Shown: positions 44,310-52,962 of the stretch, one piece after another | Numbering within the stretch: the first letter of the stretch is position 1 | Layout: each line of letters starts with the position of its first letter | Assembly (NCBI GenBank): GCA_023255415.1 | Contig: JALRIN010000002.1 | Span: forward strand, 1-64,000 | Origin: Cypionkella sp. | Lineage (GTDB): Bacteria > Pseudomonadota > Alphaproteobacteria > Rhodobacterales > Rhodobacteraceae | Direction of reading: 5' to 3' | DNA: 64,000 nt | Made by a program: the position numbers and the translations under genes | The notes under the pieces: model-generated | Seen by the model: only the letters and a program-made list of their open reading frames with translations | Databases searched by the model: none | What the model was told of the DNA's origin: nothing

Positions 44310-45290
44310 TTAGCCGCGGGCCAGCTTTTCCAGCCGTGCGGCGCGCAATTGGGCAAAGTCATCGCCCGCGTGATAGCTAGACCGCGTCAGTGGTGTGGCC
44401 GAAACCATTAAAAAGCCTTTGCCAAAAGCCGTTGTCTCATAGCTTTTGAATTCTTCAGGCGTGACAAATCGGTCAACGCGGTGGTGTTTCGGGGTCGGTT
44501 GCAGATATTGGCCGATGGTCAGAAAATCGACATCTGCCGCGCGCATATCGTCCATCACCTGATGCACACCTTGGCGATCTTCGCCCAAGCCAACCATGAT
44601 TCCGGATTTGGTAAAAATCGTCGGATCCAGTTCCTTGACTTGCTGCAACAGCCGCAGGCTGTGGAAATAACGCGCGCCGGGCCGCACGGTTGGATAAAGC
44701 CCCGGCACGGTTTCCAGATTGTGGTTAAACACATCGGGTTTGGCGGCCACCACCTTGGCCAAGGCTTCGGGCGGGCATTTCAGAAAGTCCGGTGTCAGAA
44801 TTTCAATCGTGGTGTCGGGCGCACGGTGGCGAATGGCGCGGATGGTCTGGGCAAAATGCTCGGCACCGCCATCTTCCAGATCATCGCGGTCGACGCTGGT
44901 GATCACCACGTGTTTCAGCCCCAGCTCGGCCACCGCATGCGCCACCCGGCCCGGCTCGAAGCTATCCAGCGCATTGGGTTTGCCGGTGGCGATATTGCAA
45001 AACGAGCAGCCACGCGTGCAGATCTCGCCCATGATCATCATGGTGGCATGGCCCTGCGACCAGCATTCACCGACATTCGGACAGCCCGCCTCTTCGCAGA
45101 CCGTCACCAGCTTTTTCTCGCGCAGAATGTCGCGGGTTTTTTTATAGCCTTCCGAGGTGGGCGCTTTCACGCGAATCCAGTCGGGCTTTTTAGGCTGAGC
45201 GTTGTCAGGCTTATGCGCCTTTTCGGGGTGTCGCTGATCGGGAATCTTGAGGTCGCGCACCGGTTTTTCCCCCTTAAAATGCCTGACCAT
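44310..45290 (-). CDS. lipA: Lipoyl synthase
   Basis: 326 residues. Radical-SAM enzyme inserting two sulfurs into octanoyl groups on lipoyl domains. Radical cluster C91-x3-C95-x2-C98 (CTRGCSFCNI), auxiliary cluster C65, C70, C76 (CEEAGCPNVGEC) and the C-terminal serine motif RSSYHAG. The start at ATG 45290 is chosen from the family N-terminus; no clear RBS is seen there, so the exact start is uncertain. Confidence 0.95.
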   Translation of the reverse strand: MVRHFKGEKPVRDLKIPDQRHPEKAHKPDNAQPKKPDWIRVKAPTSEGYKKTRDILREKKLVTVCEEAGCPNVGECWSQGHATMMIMGEICTRGCSFCNIATGKPNALDSFEPGRVAHAVAELGLKHVVITSVDRDDLEDGGAEHFAQTIRAIRHRAPDTTIEILTPDFLKCPPEALAKVVAAKPDVFNHNLETVPGLYPTVRPGARYFHSLRLLQQVKELDPTIFTKSGIMVGLGEDRQGVHQVMDDMRAADVDFLTIGQYLQPTPKHHRVDRFVTPEEFKSYETTAFGKGFLMVSATPLTRSSYHAGDDFAQLRAARLEKLARG

Positions 45291-45409
45291 TTCAATAGTC
45301 TTTGCGCAGCCCTTTGGCAACTTGGTTTGCGCAATTGGTCTATGTTCACAGGACAAGGCACATATGCGCCGCGCCAAGTTGAGAAGCTGCCTTGGTGTTT
45401 GAGGCGGTG

Positions 45410-45541
45410 ATGACCTCTGTTTTTGTCACTGCAATTCTTGGCGCAACCGCGGCTGGTAACTCGGCTGGCTTTGCAGGGCTTGCGATTGGTCTGAAACTGA
45501 CGGCGATCCATCATGTAGGCATCAATTTGATAGGCGTTTAG
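45410..45541 (+). CDS. Possible small hydrophobic protein (43 aa)
   Basis: Open frame MTSVFVTAILGATAAGNSAG then FAGLAIGLKLTAIHHVGINLIGV, divergent from lipA, with GAGG a few nt before ATG 45410. Hydrophobic and glycine-rich throughout, like a small membrane peptide, but without a basic flank. It lies in the 353-nt stretch 45291-45643, which otherwise holds only a terminator. Could be chance. Confidence 0.3.
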   Translation: MTSVFVTAILGATAAGNSAGFAGLAIGLKLTAIHHVGINLIGV

Positions 45542-45616
45542 GTGAAACCGGCCCGTTTAATTGGGCCAGCTGTCTTAAAGGCAGGCTTCACCCGCGCCGC
45601 TTGATCGGAAAACCCC

Positions 45617-45644
45617 AAAGGGCCGCAGATCATGCGGCCCTTTT
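45617..45644. terminator. Bidirectional terminator
   Basis: Stem AAAGGGCCGC (45617-45626) with GCGGCCCTTT (45634-45643), 7-nt loop. T-run of four on the plus strand; on the minus strand it directly follows the stop of the DUF6456-like gene. Confidence 0.75.
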
Positions 45645-46756
45645 CAGCCGATCAACGGGCCAGAGCGGCCATAGGTTGCCTCGAAATGCCGATGCAGACG
45701 TTGCAGGGCGATGCGCAGCACCACTTTGCCCGAACGCGCGGCCCAGCCAAGCCGCTGTTCTGCGGTCTCGATGCCTTCCAAAAAGCAGCACACCCGCAGC
45801 GCCACATCGCCCAAACCCGGCCCCAGATCGCGCAGGGCCGCGGCAACGCGGTCGCGCGCGGCACGCGGGCCCTCGGCCAGACCGCTATCGCTGCGAAAGC
45901 CGCCACGATCGGCTCCTGTCAGAAATCTTTCCCAATTTTGCGCCACGCGCGGGCCCATTTGCGCAAGCTCGAAATCTTCGCGCAGACGTTCGGCGGCCGA
46001 GACCAACTCGGGGTCTAGATAGAGCTTGCCGTCCTTATCCCTGCGCCGCCCCAGGACCGAAACCGGACTTTCAGCCAGATTATAGCGCAGGCGGCGCGGG
46101 CCTGCATCGGCGTCATGACCGCGCGCGTCCCAGCGGGCATCGGCCGCCTCAAAGCCCGCGCGCGCCTCGGCAAAGCCGGTCGCGCGGTCGTCTTGATCCA
46201 GCAGGGCAATCAAGGCCGATTTGCCGATGGCGCTGATTTCATAGGTCGCCACCCGTCCCGCCTTTTTGCAGATGATCCAGTCTTTCAGCGCAAAGGCCTG
46301 CGCAATCGTGCGATCTACCACAGCGGTGCGCAGATTGCGCCCATCAGGGAATTCACGGATCACCACAGCTTTTTCCATATCGGGGGCAAAGGCAAGCACC
46401 GCCCCCACCTCGAGCAAGCGGCGCAAGATCCGCTTGCCTTCCGCGTTAATTGTTTCTTGGTCTGCGACAATGGAAGAGGGGCGAAGTTCTGCTGACATTG
46501 GAAAATCATCCTTATGCGGCGTCAAAAATTTATTTGAAATCGGCGAGGTCAGCGCGGTCAGCGCTTCGTCCAAAAGCGGGTCGTCGCGCCGGGTCTCATA
46601 GCGGCGCACGGTGCGCATCACGGTGGATGCGTGGCGCCCCTCGCGGCGCGCAAGTTCCCGATAAGACAGACCATCTTCGGTATGGTCAAGATAAAGCCGG
46701 ACACCATCCGGCAACCAATCAGGCAGCTTTTGCACAGAGGTAATATTACTTTGCAT
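45644..46756 (-). CDS. Helix-turn-helix protein with DUF6456-type C-terminus
   Basis: 370 residues from ATG 46756. The N-terminus reads LPDWLPDGVRLYLDHTEDG followed by SYRELARREGRHASTVMRTVRRYE, a clear helix-turn-helix (about 20-45). The C-terminal 130 residues (NLAESPVSVLGRRRDKDGK to the end) match what I know as DUF6456, a domain of Alphaproteobacteria; middle part about 85-190 resembles a winged-helix-like region. Probably a DNA-binding regulator. An ATG at 46825 in frame, with AGG 6 nt upstream, is an alternative start. Divergent from the DUF6477-like gene across a palindrome. Confidence 0.75.
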   Translation of the reverse strand: MQSNITSVQKLPDWLPDGVRLYLDHTEDGLSYRELARREGRHASTVMRTVRRYETRRDDPLLDEALTALTSPISNKFLTPHKDDFPMSAELRPSSIVADQETINAEGKRILRRLLEVGAVLAFAPDMEKAVVIREFPDGRNLRTAVVDRTIAQAFALKDWIICKKAGRVATYEISAIGKSALIALLDQDDRATGFAEARAGFEAADARWDARGHDADAGPRRLRYNLAESPVSVLGRRRDKDGKLYLDPELVSAAERLREDFELAQMGPRVAQNWERFLTGADRGGFRSDSGLAEGPRAARDRVAAALRDLGPGLGDVALRVCCFLEGIETAEQRLGWAARSGKVVLRIALQRLHRHFEATYGRSGPLIG

Positions 46757-46864
46757 CGTCAATCTTTGCGCGACGTCCCTATGGCTGTCCGCCTCTTTAC
46801 AATAGTTAACAACCGTGGGTCGCATTTATTACCTAATGGTTAATATGTGAGCCTTTAGCGATAA

Positions 46865-46885
46865 TTGTTTACAAATGTTAAACAA
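46865..46885. promoter_or_regulatory. Palindromic operator-like site
   Basis: Perfect inverted repeat TTGTTTA (46865-46871)/TAAACAA (46879-46885) with a 7-nt spacer, in the AT-rich gap between the divergent DUF6456-type and DUF6477-type genes. Candidate binding site; the binder is unknown. Confidence 0.45.
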
Positions 46886-46975
46886 TGTTGGAACGCGCCG
46901 CGCGGCGAAATCGGCCCGCGCGCAACGACAGGTTGCGGCGTGCTAAGTTGTTTCATCGTTTGATGGAGCATTGAT

Positions 46976-47263
46976 ATGACCGATTTTCGCGCCCTGCTTG
47001 CCAACCTGCGCCGCCCCCGTTTGCTGATCCGTGCCGCCTGTTGTGGGCTGGTGGATTACCGCCGCGACCGTGATTTAAAGCGGCTTTTAAGCACCAGCTT
47101 CAGCCCCGAAATTGCGGTGCCATATTTGCTGCAAGAAGAAGAGCGGCTGGAAACCATTCGCCGCGCTGGCGAGATCAGCTATTCGGTGGCGCGTCATATT
47201 GAGGTTTTGATCGCGCTGATGGCCGAGGTGCGCTTGCTGCCGCTGCGCAAAACCACGGTGTAA
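46976..47263 (+). CDS. DUF6477 family small protein
   Basis: 95 residues: LLANLRRPRLLIRAACCGLVDYRRDRDLKRLL then PEIAVPYLLQEEERLETIRRAGEISYSVARHIEVLIALMAE. I recognise this as a short conserved Rhodobacterales protein (DUF6477 type), all-helical by appearance, no signal peptide or membrane helix, two cysteines in tandem (C22/C23). GGAG precedes the start. Divergent from the HTH gene, which suggests a regulator-target or partner relation. Function unknown. Confidence 0.75.
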   Translation: MTDFRALLANLRRPRLLIRAACCGLVDYRRDRDLKRLLSTSFSPEIAVPYLLQEEERLETIRRAGEISYSVARHIEVLIALMAEVRLLPLRKTTV

Positions 47264-47266
47264 AGC

Positions 47267-47297
47267 AAAAAGGCCCGCGACGATGCGCGGGCCTTTT
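47267..47297. terminator. Bidirectional Rho-independent terminator
   Basis: Perfect 12-bp stem AAAAGGCCCGCG (47268-47279)/CGCGGGCCTTTT (47286-47297). T-runs are present on both strands, ending the DUF6477-type gene and the convergent mttB. Confidence 0.85.
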
Positions 47298-47317
47298 CTA
47301 ATTATCTGATCAAAGCC

Positions 47318-48859
47318 TTACATAAAGGCGTCGGGCATCGAGGCCTTTTTCTTGGCGACATATTCATCGATGCTTTCGCGCACGCCTTCGTCAATGGGCG
47401 GGGCAACATAATCGCCCAGCATCTTTTTGACCCGCTCTGCTGCCAGGGTTTGCGTGTCGCGCGCGCCCTCTTCGGCCCAGGTCTCGAAGGGTTTGAAATC
47501 AAACAGATCCGAGCGCCAGAACGCGGTTTTAAAGTTTGCTTGGGTATGTTCGCAGCCCAAGAAGTGGCCGCCGGGGCCAACTTCGCGAATCGCATCCATA
47601 GCTTGGCCGTTGGTATCCATCATCACGCCCTGCGCAAGGTGGTGCAGAGTGCCAAGCTGGTCGGCGTCCATCACGAATTTCTCGAAGGAGGACACCAGAC
47701 CGCCTTCCAGCCAACCGCAGGCGTGCAGCATAAAGTTAACGCCGGCCAGCAAAGCCATGTTCAGGCTGTTTGCGGTCTCGTAGGCGGCCTGTGCGTCGGG
47801 CAGTTTCGAACCGCAGAACGACCCGCCTGAACGATAAGGCAGCCCCAGACGCCGCACCAACTGGCCGGTGCCATAAGTGATATGGGCGGCCTCTGGCGTG
47901 CCAAAAGTTGGCGCGCCCGAGTTCATGTCGATCGAGGTCACAAAAGCCCCCGCAATCACCGGCGAGCCGGGGCGGACCAATTGGCTATAAGAGACGCCGG
48001 CCAAAATTTCGGCCAAAACTTGCGTCAACGTGCCCGCCACAGTCACCGGCGCCATAGCGCCGCCAACGATAAAGGGCGAGACGATCGAGGCCTGGTTGTT
48101 GGATGCATAGGTTTCCAGCGCACCCATCATGATGCCGTCAAAAGTCATCGGCGAGTTGATGTTCACAAGGCTGGTCATCACGGTGTTTTGGTCGACGAAA
48201 TCTGCGCCGAACAGCAGCTTTGACATTTCGATCGAATCTGCAGCCCGGCTTGGTTCGGTCACCGACCCCATATAAGGCTTGTCCGACAACACCATATGCG
48301 CGCGCAACATATCAAGGTGACGCTTGTTCACCGGCACATCGGTGGGTTCGCAAACCGTGCCGCCCGAATGGTGCAACCACTTAGACATATAGCCAAGCTT
48401 CACGAATTTCTCGAAATCGGCGAGAGTGGCATAGCGCCGCCCGCCTTCCATATCGCGCACAAACGGAGGGCCGTAGACCGGCGCAAGAACCAAGCCGCGC
48501 CCACCCACTTCGACGTTGCGCGCAGGGTTGCGGGCGTATTGGGTATAGGTTTTCGGCGCGGTCGAGCAAAGCTTGCGCGCAAGACCGCGCGGAATATGCA
48601 CCCGCTCACCGCGCACATCAGCGCCCGCGTCCCGCCAGCGCTGCAAGGCGGCTTCGTTTTCAACGAAGTTGACGCCGATCTCTTCCAACACCGTTTCGGC
48701 GTTATATTCGATGATCTGCAGCGCTTCTTCGTTCAAAATCTCGAAGTTCGGGATATTGCGCTGGATGAATTTTGCGGTCTCAAACGACACTGCCGTGCGC
48801 TCAGCACGCCGTGCAGACCCACCGCCACCGCGCGCCCTGCGTTCCACCATCTCGCTCAT
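47318..48859 (-). CDS. mttB: Trimethylamine methyltransferase family (MttB-like) protein
   Basis: 513 residues, full MttB length. The frame is open throughout with no in-frame amber codon, so it is a non-pyrrolysine member; those that are characterised demethylate quaternary amines such as glycine betaine onto a corrinoid protein. Blocks: ILNEEALQIIEYNAETVLEEIG, LHHSGGTVCEPTD, VNINSPMTFDG and FLGCEHTQANF near the C-terminus. No corrinoid protein (MttC-like) or methyltransferase II gene lies nearby, so partners must be elsewhere. The start is set at ATG 48859 because GGAG is 6 nt upstream; ATGs at 48862 and 48871 are in frame. Confidence 0.88.
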   Translation of the reverse strand: MSEMVERRARGGGGSARRAERTAVSFETAKFIQRNIPNFEILNEEALQIIEYNAETVLEEIGVNFVENEAALQRWRDAGADVRGERVHIPRGLARKLCSTAPKTYTQYARNPARNVEVGGRGLVLAPVYGPPFVRDMEGGRRYATLADFEKFVKLGYMSKWLHHSGGTVCEPTDVPVNKRHLDMLRAHMVLSDKPYMGSVTEPSRAADSIEMSKLLFGADFVDQNTVMTSLVNINSPMTFDGIMMGALETYASNNQASIVSPFIVGGAMAPVTVAGTLTQVLAEILAGVSYSQLVRPGSPVIAGAFVTSIDMNSGAPTFGTPEAAHITYGTGQLVRRLGLPYRSGGSFCGSKLPDAQAAYETANSLNMALLAGVNFMLHACGWLEGGLVSSFEKFVMDADQLGTLHHLAQGVMMDTNGQAMDAIREVGPGGHFLGCEHTQANFKTAFWRSDLFDFKPFETWAEEGARDTQTLAAERVKKMLGDYVAPPIDEGVRESIDEYVAKKKASMPDAFM

Positions 48860-49118
48860 CATCGTCTCCATCGTTTCCGCTATGCGGCAATTTCTGGGCC
48901 CTTATGCCCAATAACCGGCAGAGCTGGCACCCCGAAACCGCCATTTGCGCACCAAAACCGACATGCAGCCTCGCCGTTTCCGACAGTGGCGCGCGCCAAG
49001 GGCTGCGGACGGGGATTTTGCGTGCACGCAACGCGCCACAGGCGACTTTCTGCAGCCCATGGGCCAATTCAGCGGCAATTGATCTTGCGATTCTGCACGC
49101 CATTGGCTACGCGAGGCC
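48860..49118. other. Gap between divergent mttB and guaA
   Basis: 259 nt between the divergent mttB and guaA genes. It must hold both promoters, but I see no convincing -35/-10 pair, hairpin or purine-riboswitch-like element. Confidence 0.5.
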
Positions 49119-50675
49119 ATGACACAGCATGATCGCCTCCTTATCATCGACTTTGGTTCTCAGGTTACGCAGCTTATCGCGCGTCGCCTGCGCGAGCTGA
49201 ATGTTTACTGCGAAATTCATCCCTATAATAAGGTCGATGACAGCTTCCTGAAAGGCTTTGCGCCAAAGGCCGTGATCCTTTCGGGGGGGCCAGATTCGGT
49301 GACCCGTGCGGGATCACCGCGCGCGCCCGAGGCGCTTTGGACGCTGGGCGTGCCGGTGCTGGGGATCTGCTATGGTCAGCAGACCATGATGCAGCAGCTG
49401 GGCGGGCTGGTCGAAAGTGGGCATGGCACCGCAGAATTTGGCCGCGCCTTCCTGACACCGACCGCAGATCGCCTGTCGATCCTGGACGGCTGGTTTGCCG
49501 ATGGCAAAGAACAGGTCTGGATGAGCCACGGCGACCATGTCTCGCGGATTGCGCCGGGCTTTACGGTCTATGGCACCTCGCCCAACGCGCCTTTTGCGGT
49601 GACGGCGGATGTCTCGCGCAACTTCTATGCGGTGCAATTCCACCCCGAAGTGCATCACACCCCCAAAGGCGCCAAGCTTTATGAAAACTTTGTCCGCTTG
49701 GCGGGGTTTTCGGGCGATTGGACGATGGACGCCTACCGCGAGCAAGCGATCGCCGCGATCCGCAGCCAGGTTGGCGACAAAAAGGTGATCTGCGCGCTGT
49801 CTGGCGGCGTTGACAGCTCGGTCACGGCGATTTTGATCCATGAGGCGATTGGCGATCAGCTGACCTGCGTCTTTGTCGATCACGGTTTGCTGCGTTTGGG
49901 CGAAGCTGAACAGGTTGTGGCGATGTTTCGCGACAATTACAACCTGAACCTGATCCATGCTGACGAATCCGAGCTGTTCTTGGGCCGCTTGAACGGCGTC
50001 TCTGACCCCGAAACCAAGCGCAAGATCATTGGCGGTTTGTTCATAGACGTGTTCCAGAAATACGCCAATGGCATCGAAGGCGCAGAGTTTCTGGCCCAGG
50101 GCACGCTTTACCCGGATGTGATTGAAAGTGTAAGCTTTTCTGGTGGCCCCTCGGTCACGATCAAATCGCATCACAATGTCGGTGGCCTGCCTGAAAAGAT
50201 GGGGCTTAAGCTGGTCGAGCCGCTGCGCGAGCTGTTCAAGGACGAGGTGCGCGCCTTGGGCCGCGAGCTTGGCCTGCCCGCAAGCTTTATCGGCCGCCAC
50301 CCCTTCCCCGGCCCCGGCCTTGCGATCCGCTGCCCCGGCGAGATCACGCCCGAAAAGCTGGACATCCTGCGCAAAGCTGATGCGGTCTATATCGACCAGA
50401 TCCGCAAACATGGGCTTTATGACGAGATTTGGCAGGCCTTTGCCGCGATCTTGCCAATGAAAACCGTGGGGGTGATGGGCGACGGGCGCACCTATGATTA
50501 CGCTTTGGCGCTGCGGGCGGTGACTTCGGTGGATGGCATGACCGCAGACACCTATCCCTTTACCCATGATTTCCTGGGCGAGACGATGACGCGGATCATC
50601 AATGAGGTCAAAGGCATCAATCGGGTGTTCTATGACGTCACCTCGAAACCACCTGGCACGATCGAGTTGGAATGA
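49119..50675 (+). CDS. guaA: GMP synthase (glutamine-hydrolysing)
   Basis: 518 residues. Converts XMP to GMP using glutamine and ATP. Class I amidotransferase triad C84 (GICYGQQ), H175 and E177 (FHPEVHH); ATP-pyrophosphatase P-loop LSGGVDSS (227-234); C-terminal dimerisation domain ending KPPGTIEWE-like (KPPGTIELE). Starts after GAGG. Overlaps the following small monooxygenase gene by 4 nt. Confidence 0.97.
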   Translation: MTQHDRLLIIDFGSQVTQLIARRLRELNVYCEIHPYNKVDDSFLKGFAPKAVILSGGPDSVTRAGSPRAPEALWTLGVPVLGICYGQQTMMQQLGGLVESGHGTAEFGRAFLTPTADRLSILDGWFADGKEQVWMSHGDHVSRIAPGFTVYGTSPNAPFAVTADVSRNFYAVQFHPEVHHTPKGAKLYENFVRLAGFSGDWTMDAYREQAIAAIRSQVGDKKVICALSGGVDSSVTAILIHEAIGDQLTCVFVDHGLLRLGEAEQVVAMFRDNYNLNLIHADESELFLGRLNGVSDPETKRKIIGGLFIDVFQKYANGIEGAEFLAQGTLYPDVIESVSFSGGPSVTIKSHHNVGGLPEKMGLKLVEPLRELFKDEVRALGRELGLPASFIGRHPFPGPGLAIRCPGEITPEKLDILRKADAVYIDQIRKHGLYDEIWQAFAAILPMKTVGVMGDGRTYDYALALRAVTSVDGMTADTYPFTHDFLGETMTRIINEVKGINRVFYDVTSKPPGTIELE

Positions 50676-50950
50676 TCAGGCTGACCGGACATCTGCTTTG
50701 CGCCAGCGCCGAGGATTTGGCGATTGTGCAGGAGCATGTCGGCGAGCATATTCGTTTGACCCATCAAGAGCCCGGCTGTTTGTCTTTCGAAGTGGTGCAG
50801 ACCGAGGATCCGATGGTTTGGGAGGTCAGGGAAACCTTTAGAACCCGCGCGGATTTCGATGCACATCAGATCCGCACGCGCGCGTCAGAGTGGTTTGCGC
50901 AAAGCAAAGACATCCCCCGCGCCTTTCGGGTTGAAGAAATCGCAGATTAA
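50672..50950 (+). CDS. Antibiotic biosynthesis monooxygenase (ABM) domain protein
   Basis: 92 residues with the dimeric alpha-beta-barrel ABM fold: GHLLCASAEDLAIVQEHVGEHIRLTHQEPGCLSFEVVQT, then WEVRETFRTRADFDAHQ. Small proteins of this kind include quinol monooxygenases (YgiN) and haem- or cofactor-independent oxygenases. The ATG overlaps the guaA stop (ATGA); a functional link to GMP synthesis is not obvious. Followed by a hairpin terminator. Confidence 0.85.
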   Translation: MIRLTGHLLCASAEDLAIVQEHVGEHIRLTHQEPGCLSFEVVQTEDPMVWEVRETFRTRADFDAHQIRTRASEWFAQSKDIPRAFRVEEIAD

Positions 50951-50974
50951 AAAGGGGCGCTGATGCGCCCCTTT
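50949..50974. terminator. Terminator between convergent genes
   Basis: Stem AAAGGGGCGC (50951-50960)/GCGCCCCTTT (50965-50974), TGAT loop. The T-run is better on the minus strand (five T), for the nitroreductase. Confidence 0.8.
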
Positions 50975-50976
50975 GA

Positions 50977-51561
50977 TTACAAAAACGCCCCGTGGCTCAC
51001 AGTTTCGGTGATCGGGCGACGCGGGCTTGGCGCTTCGCGGGCTTGCAGCATCTCGGGCAGACCCGCGGCATCGCCCTGATGACCGACAGCTACGACCGCA
51101 TGCAGCACATAGCCTTCGGGCAGCTTTAGTGCTTCTGCCAGAGTGCCTGCATCAAAGCCGCCCATCGCATGGGCAATCAGCCCGGCATGATGCGCTTGCA
51201 GTGCAAAAGACCCCCAAGCAGCACCGGTATCAAAGGCGTGCCAAGGGTTGGCCGAGGTAACACCGTCACGCTCCAGCGTGCTGGCGGAAGCAATCGCCAC
51301 CAAAGCACCGGCTTTTTCCGCCCAAGCGTGGTTAAATGGCACCAAAGCCGATGCAATCTTGGCAAAACCCGTATCGCCGCGCAGCCCGTAGGCAAAGCGC
51401 CACGGCTGGTTGTTGCTGGCCGAAGGCGCCCAACGCGCGGCTTCGAACAGCGGCATCAACGCATCTTTGCTCAAGTCAGTATCGGCAAAGGCGCGTGGCG
51501 ACCAACGTTCGGTGAATTGATCGTGGATGGCGTGGTCAGTTTCGCGGGCTGGATGGCTCAT
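50977..51561 (-). CDS. Nitroreductase family protein
   Basis: 194 residues, FMN-dependent nitroreductase fold: RWSPRAFADTDLS and FEAARWAPSASNNQPWRFAYG (FMN-binding N-terminal block), then WGSFALQAHHAGLIAHAMGGFD and LPEGYVLHAVVAVGHQ. NAD(P)H-dependent reduction of nitro compounds or quinones; the substrate is unknown. Monocistronic between the terminator on the left and the divergent MFS gene. Confidence 0.88.
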   Translation of the reverse strand: MSHPARETDHAIHDQFTERWSPRAFADTDLSKDALMPLFEAARWAPSASNNQPWRFAYGLRGDTGFAKIASALVPFNHAWAEKAGALVAIASASTLERDGVTSANPWHAFDTGAAWGSFALQAHHAGLIAHAMGGFDAGTLAEALKLPEGYVLHAVVAVGHQGDAAGLPEMLQAREAPSPRRPITETVSHGAFL

Positions 51562-51711
51562 GATAAATCCCTAACAGTTATGGGATATAGTTAGCGCAAT
51601 GCGGCGCGCAAACAAACGCCGCAAGCGCAGATAGGCTCTGCACAGATGCACATTGTCACCGATACATTCCCGCACTGGCAAAGCCGATTGCCGCGCGATA
51701 AGCCTGTGTCC

Positions 51712-52962
51712 ATGATCACAAAACCACGCCCCTTTTTGCTGCGCCATCGTGACTTCGGTCTCTATTGGGGCGGGATGACTTTTGAAAGCCTGGCAGTTCA
51801 GATTGAATCTGTCACCATCGGCTGGCAGGTCTACACGATTGCGCGCCAATCGCTGGATATCAACCAAAGCGCCTTTATGGTCGGCATGGTGGGGCTGGCG
51901 CAGTTTTTGCCGCTGTTTGTGCTGACGCTTTGGGCCGGATCGCTGGCGGATCGGCATTCGCGCCGCGCCATTGTGATGAGCGCGATTGCTTTAAAGTTTT
52001 GCGGCGTGCTGGGCTTGGTGGCAATTTCGCGCGAGGCAAGCCCCAGCCTGCACCACATCTTTGCGATTGCTGCGGTCTTTGGCGTGGCACGCGCCTTTAT
52101 GTCACCTGCGGCCTCGGCGCTGACACCGATGTTGGTGCCAAGATCTGACATGCCGCAGGCGATTTCGCTGAAATCGCTTAGCTGGCAGTTGGCGGTGATT
52201 GCGGGGCCATGGCTGGGCGGGGTGCTTTGCGCCTATTCGACCACGCTTGCTTATAGCACGGCGGCGGCGCTTTATCTGGTGACGTTGTCGATCGTGTCTC
52301 TGGTGCGCAAGAGCACGACGCCCACCCGTCAACCGGGCAGCCAGTGGCAGCAGGTCAAAGAGGGGCTGGTCTATACCTTTCGTCATAAAATCATTTTTGG
52401 CGCAATCTCGCTGGATCTGTTTGCGGTGCTGCTGGGCGGGGCCACTGCACTTTTGCCGGCCTTTGCCTCTGACATTCTGAAAGTCGGGCCCGAGGGTTTT
52501 GGTATCTTGCGTTCGGGCCCTGCGATTGGCGCGTCTTTGATGGCCATTGCACTGGCGCGCCGCCCGCTGACGCGCAAAGCAGGCGCGCGGATGTTTTGGG
52601 CGGTGGCGGCTTTTGGCCTTGCGACCTTGGTTTTTGCGGTGTCGAAAAACATGTGGCTTTCGGTGGCAGCGCTTGCGGTGCTGGGGGCTGCGGATATGAT
52701 TTCGATGTATATCCGGCAAACCTTGGTGCAGATCGTGACACCTGATCACATGCGCGGAAGGGTATCTTCTGTGTCTGGACTGTTTATCTCGGCCTCTAAT
52801 GAGCTGGGTGAGTTTGAAAGCGGTGTGGTCTCGCGCTTTATCGGGCCGGTCGGGGCTGCGATTTTTGGCGGCATTGGCACCTTGATCGTCACCGGAGCTT
52901 GGGCGGCGATGTTCCCTGCCCTGCGCCGCGCCGATCTTTTGGATGGTGAGGATAAGTCATGA
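51712..52962 (+). CDS. MFS transporter (MFS_3/DUF894-like)
   Basis: 416 residues from ATG 51712, about 12 helices. HRDFGLYWGGMTFESLAVQIESVTIGWQVY at the N-terminus and AGSLADRHSRR (loop 2-3) are typical of the group containing enterobactin exporter-like proteins; DHMRGRVSSVSGLFIS in the second half is another hallmark. The frame is open back to ATG 51646, which would add 22 residues without membrane character; neither start has a strong RBS. Overlaps the next transporter by 4 nt. Confidence 0.87.
   Translation: MITKPRPFLLRHRDFGLYWGGMTFESLAVQIESVTIGWQVYTIARQSLDINQSAFMVGMVGLAQFLPLFVLTLWAGSLADRHSRRAIVMSAIALKFCGVLGLVAISREASPSLHHIFAIAAVFGVARAFMSPAASALTPMLVPRSDMPQAISLKSLSWQLAVIAGPWLGGVLCAYSTTLAYSTAAALYLVTLSIVSLVRKSTTPTRQPGSQWQQVKEGLVYTFRHKIIFGAISLDLFAVLLGGATALLPAFASDILKVGPEGFGILRSGPAIGASLMAIALARRPLTRKAGARMFWAVAAFGLATLVFAVSKNMWLSVAALAVLGAADMISMYIRQTLVQIVTPDHMRGRVSSVSGLFISASNELGEFESGVVSRFIGPVGAAIFGGIGTLIVTGAWAAMFPALRRADLLDGEDKS

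Noticed and set aside
46826..46975. CtrA-type TTAA-N7-TTAAC boxes
   Set aside because: Several TTAA-like strings occur, but none has two half-sites at the required 7-nt spacing; the perfect TTGTTTA/TAAACAA palindrome explains the signal better.
49314..50567. 417-residue open frame antisense to guaA
   Set aside because: Mirror frame of a clear GMP synthase; no RBS and no recognisable domain.
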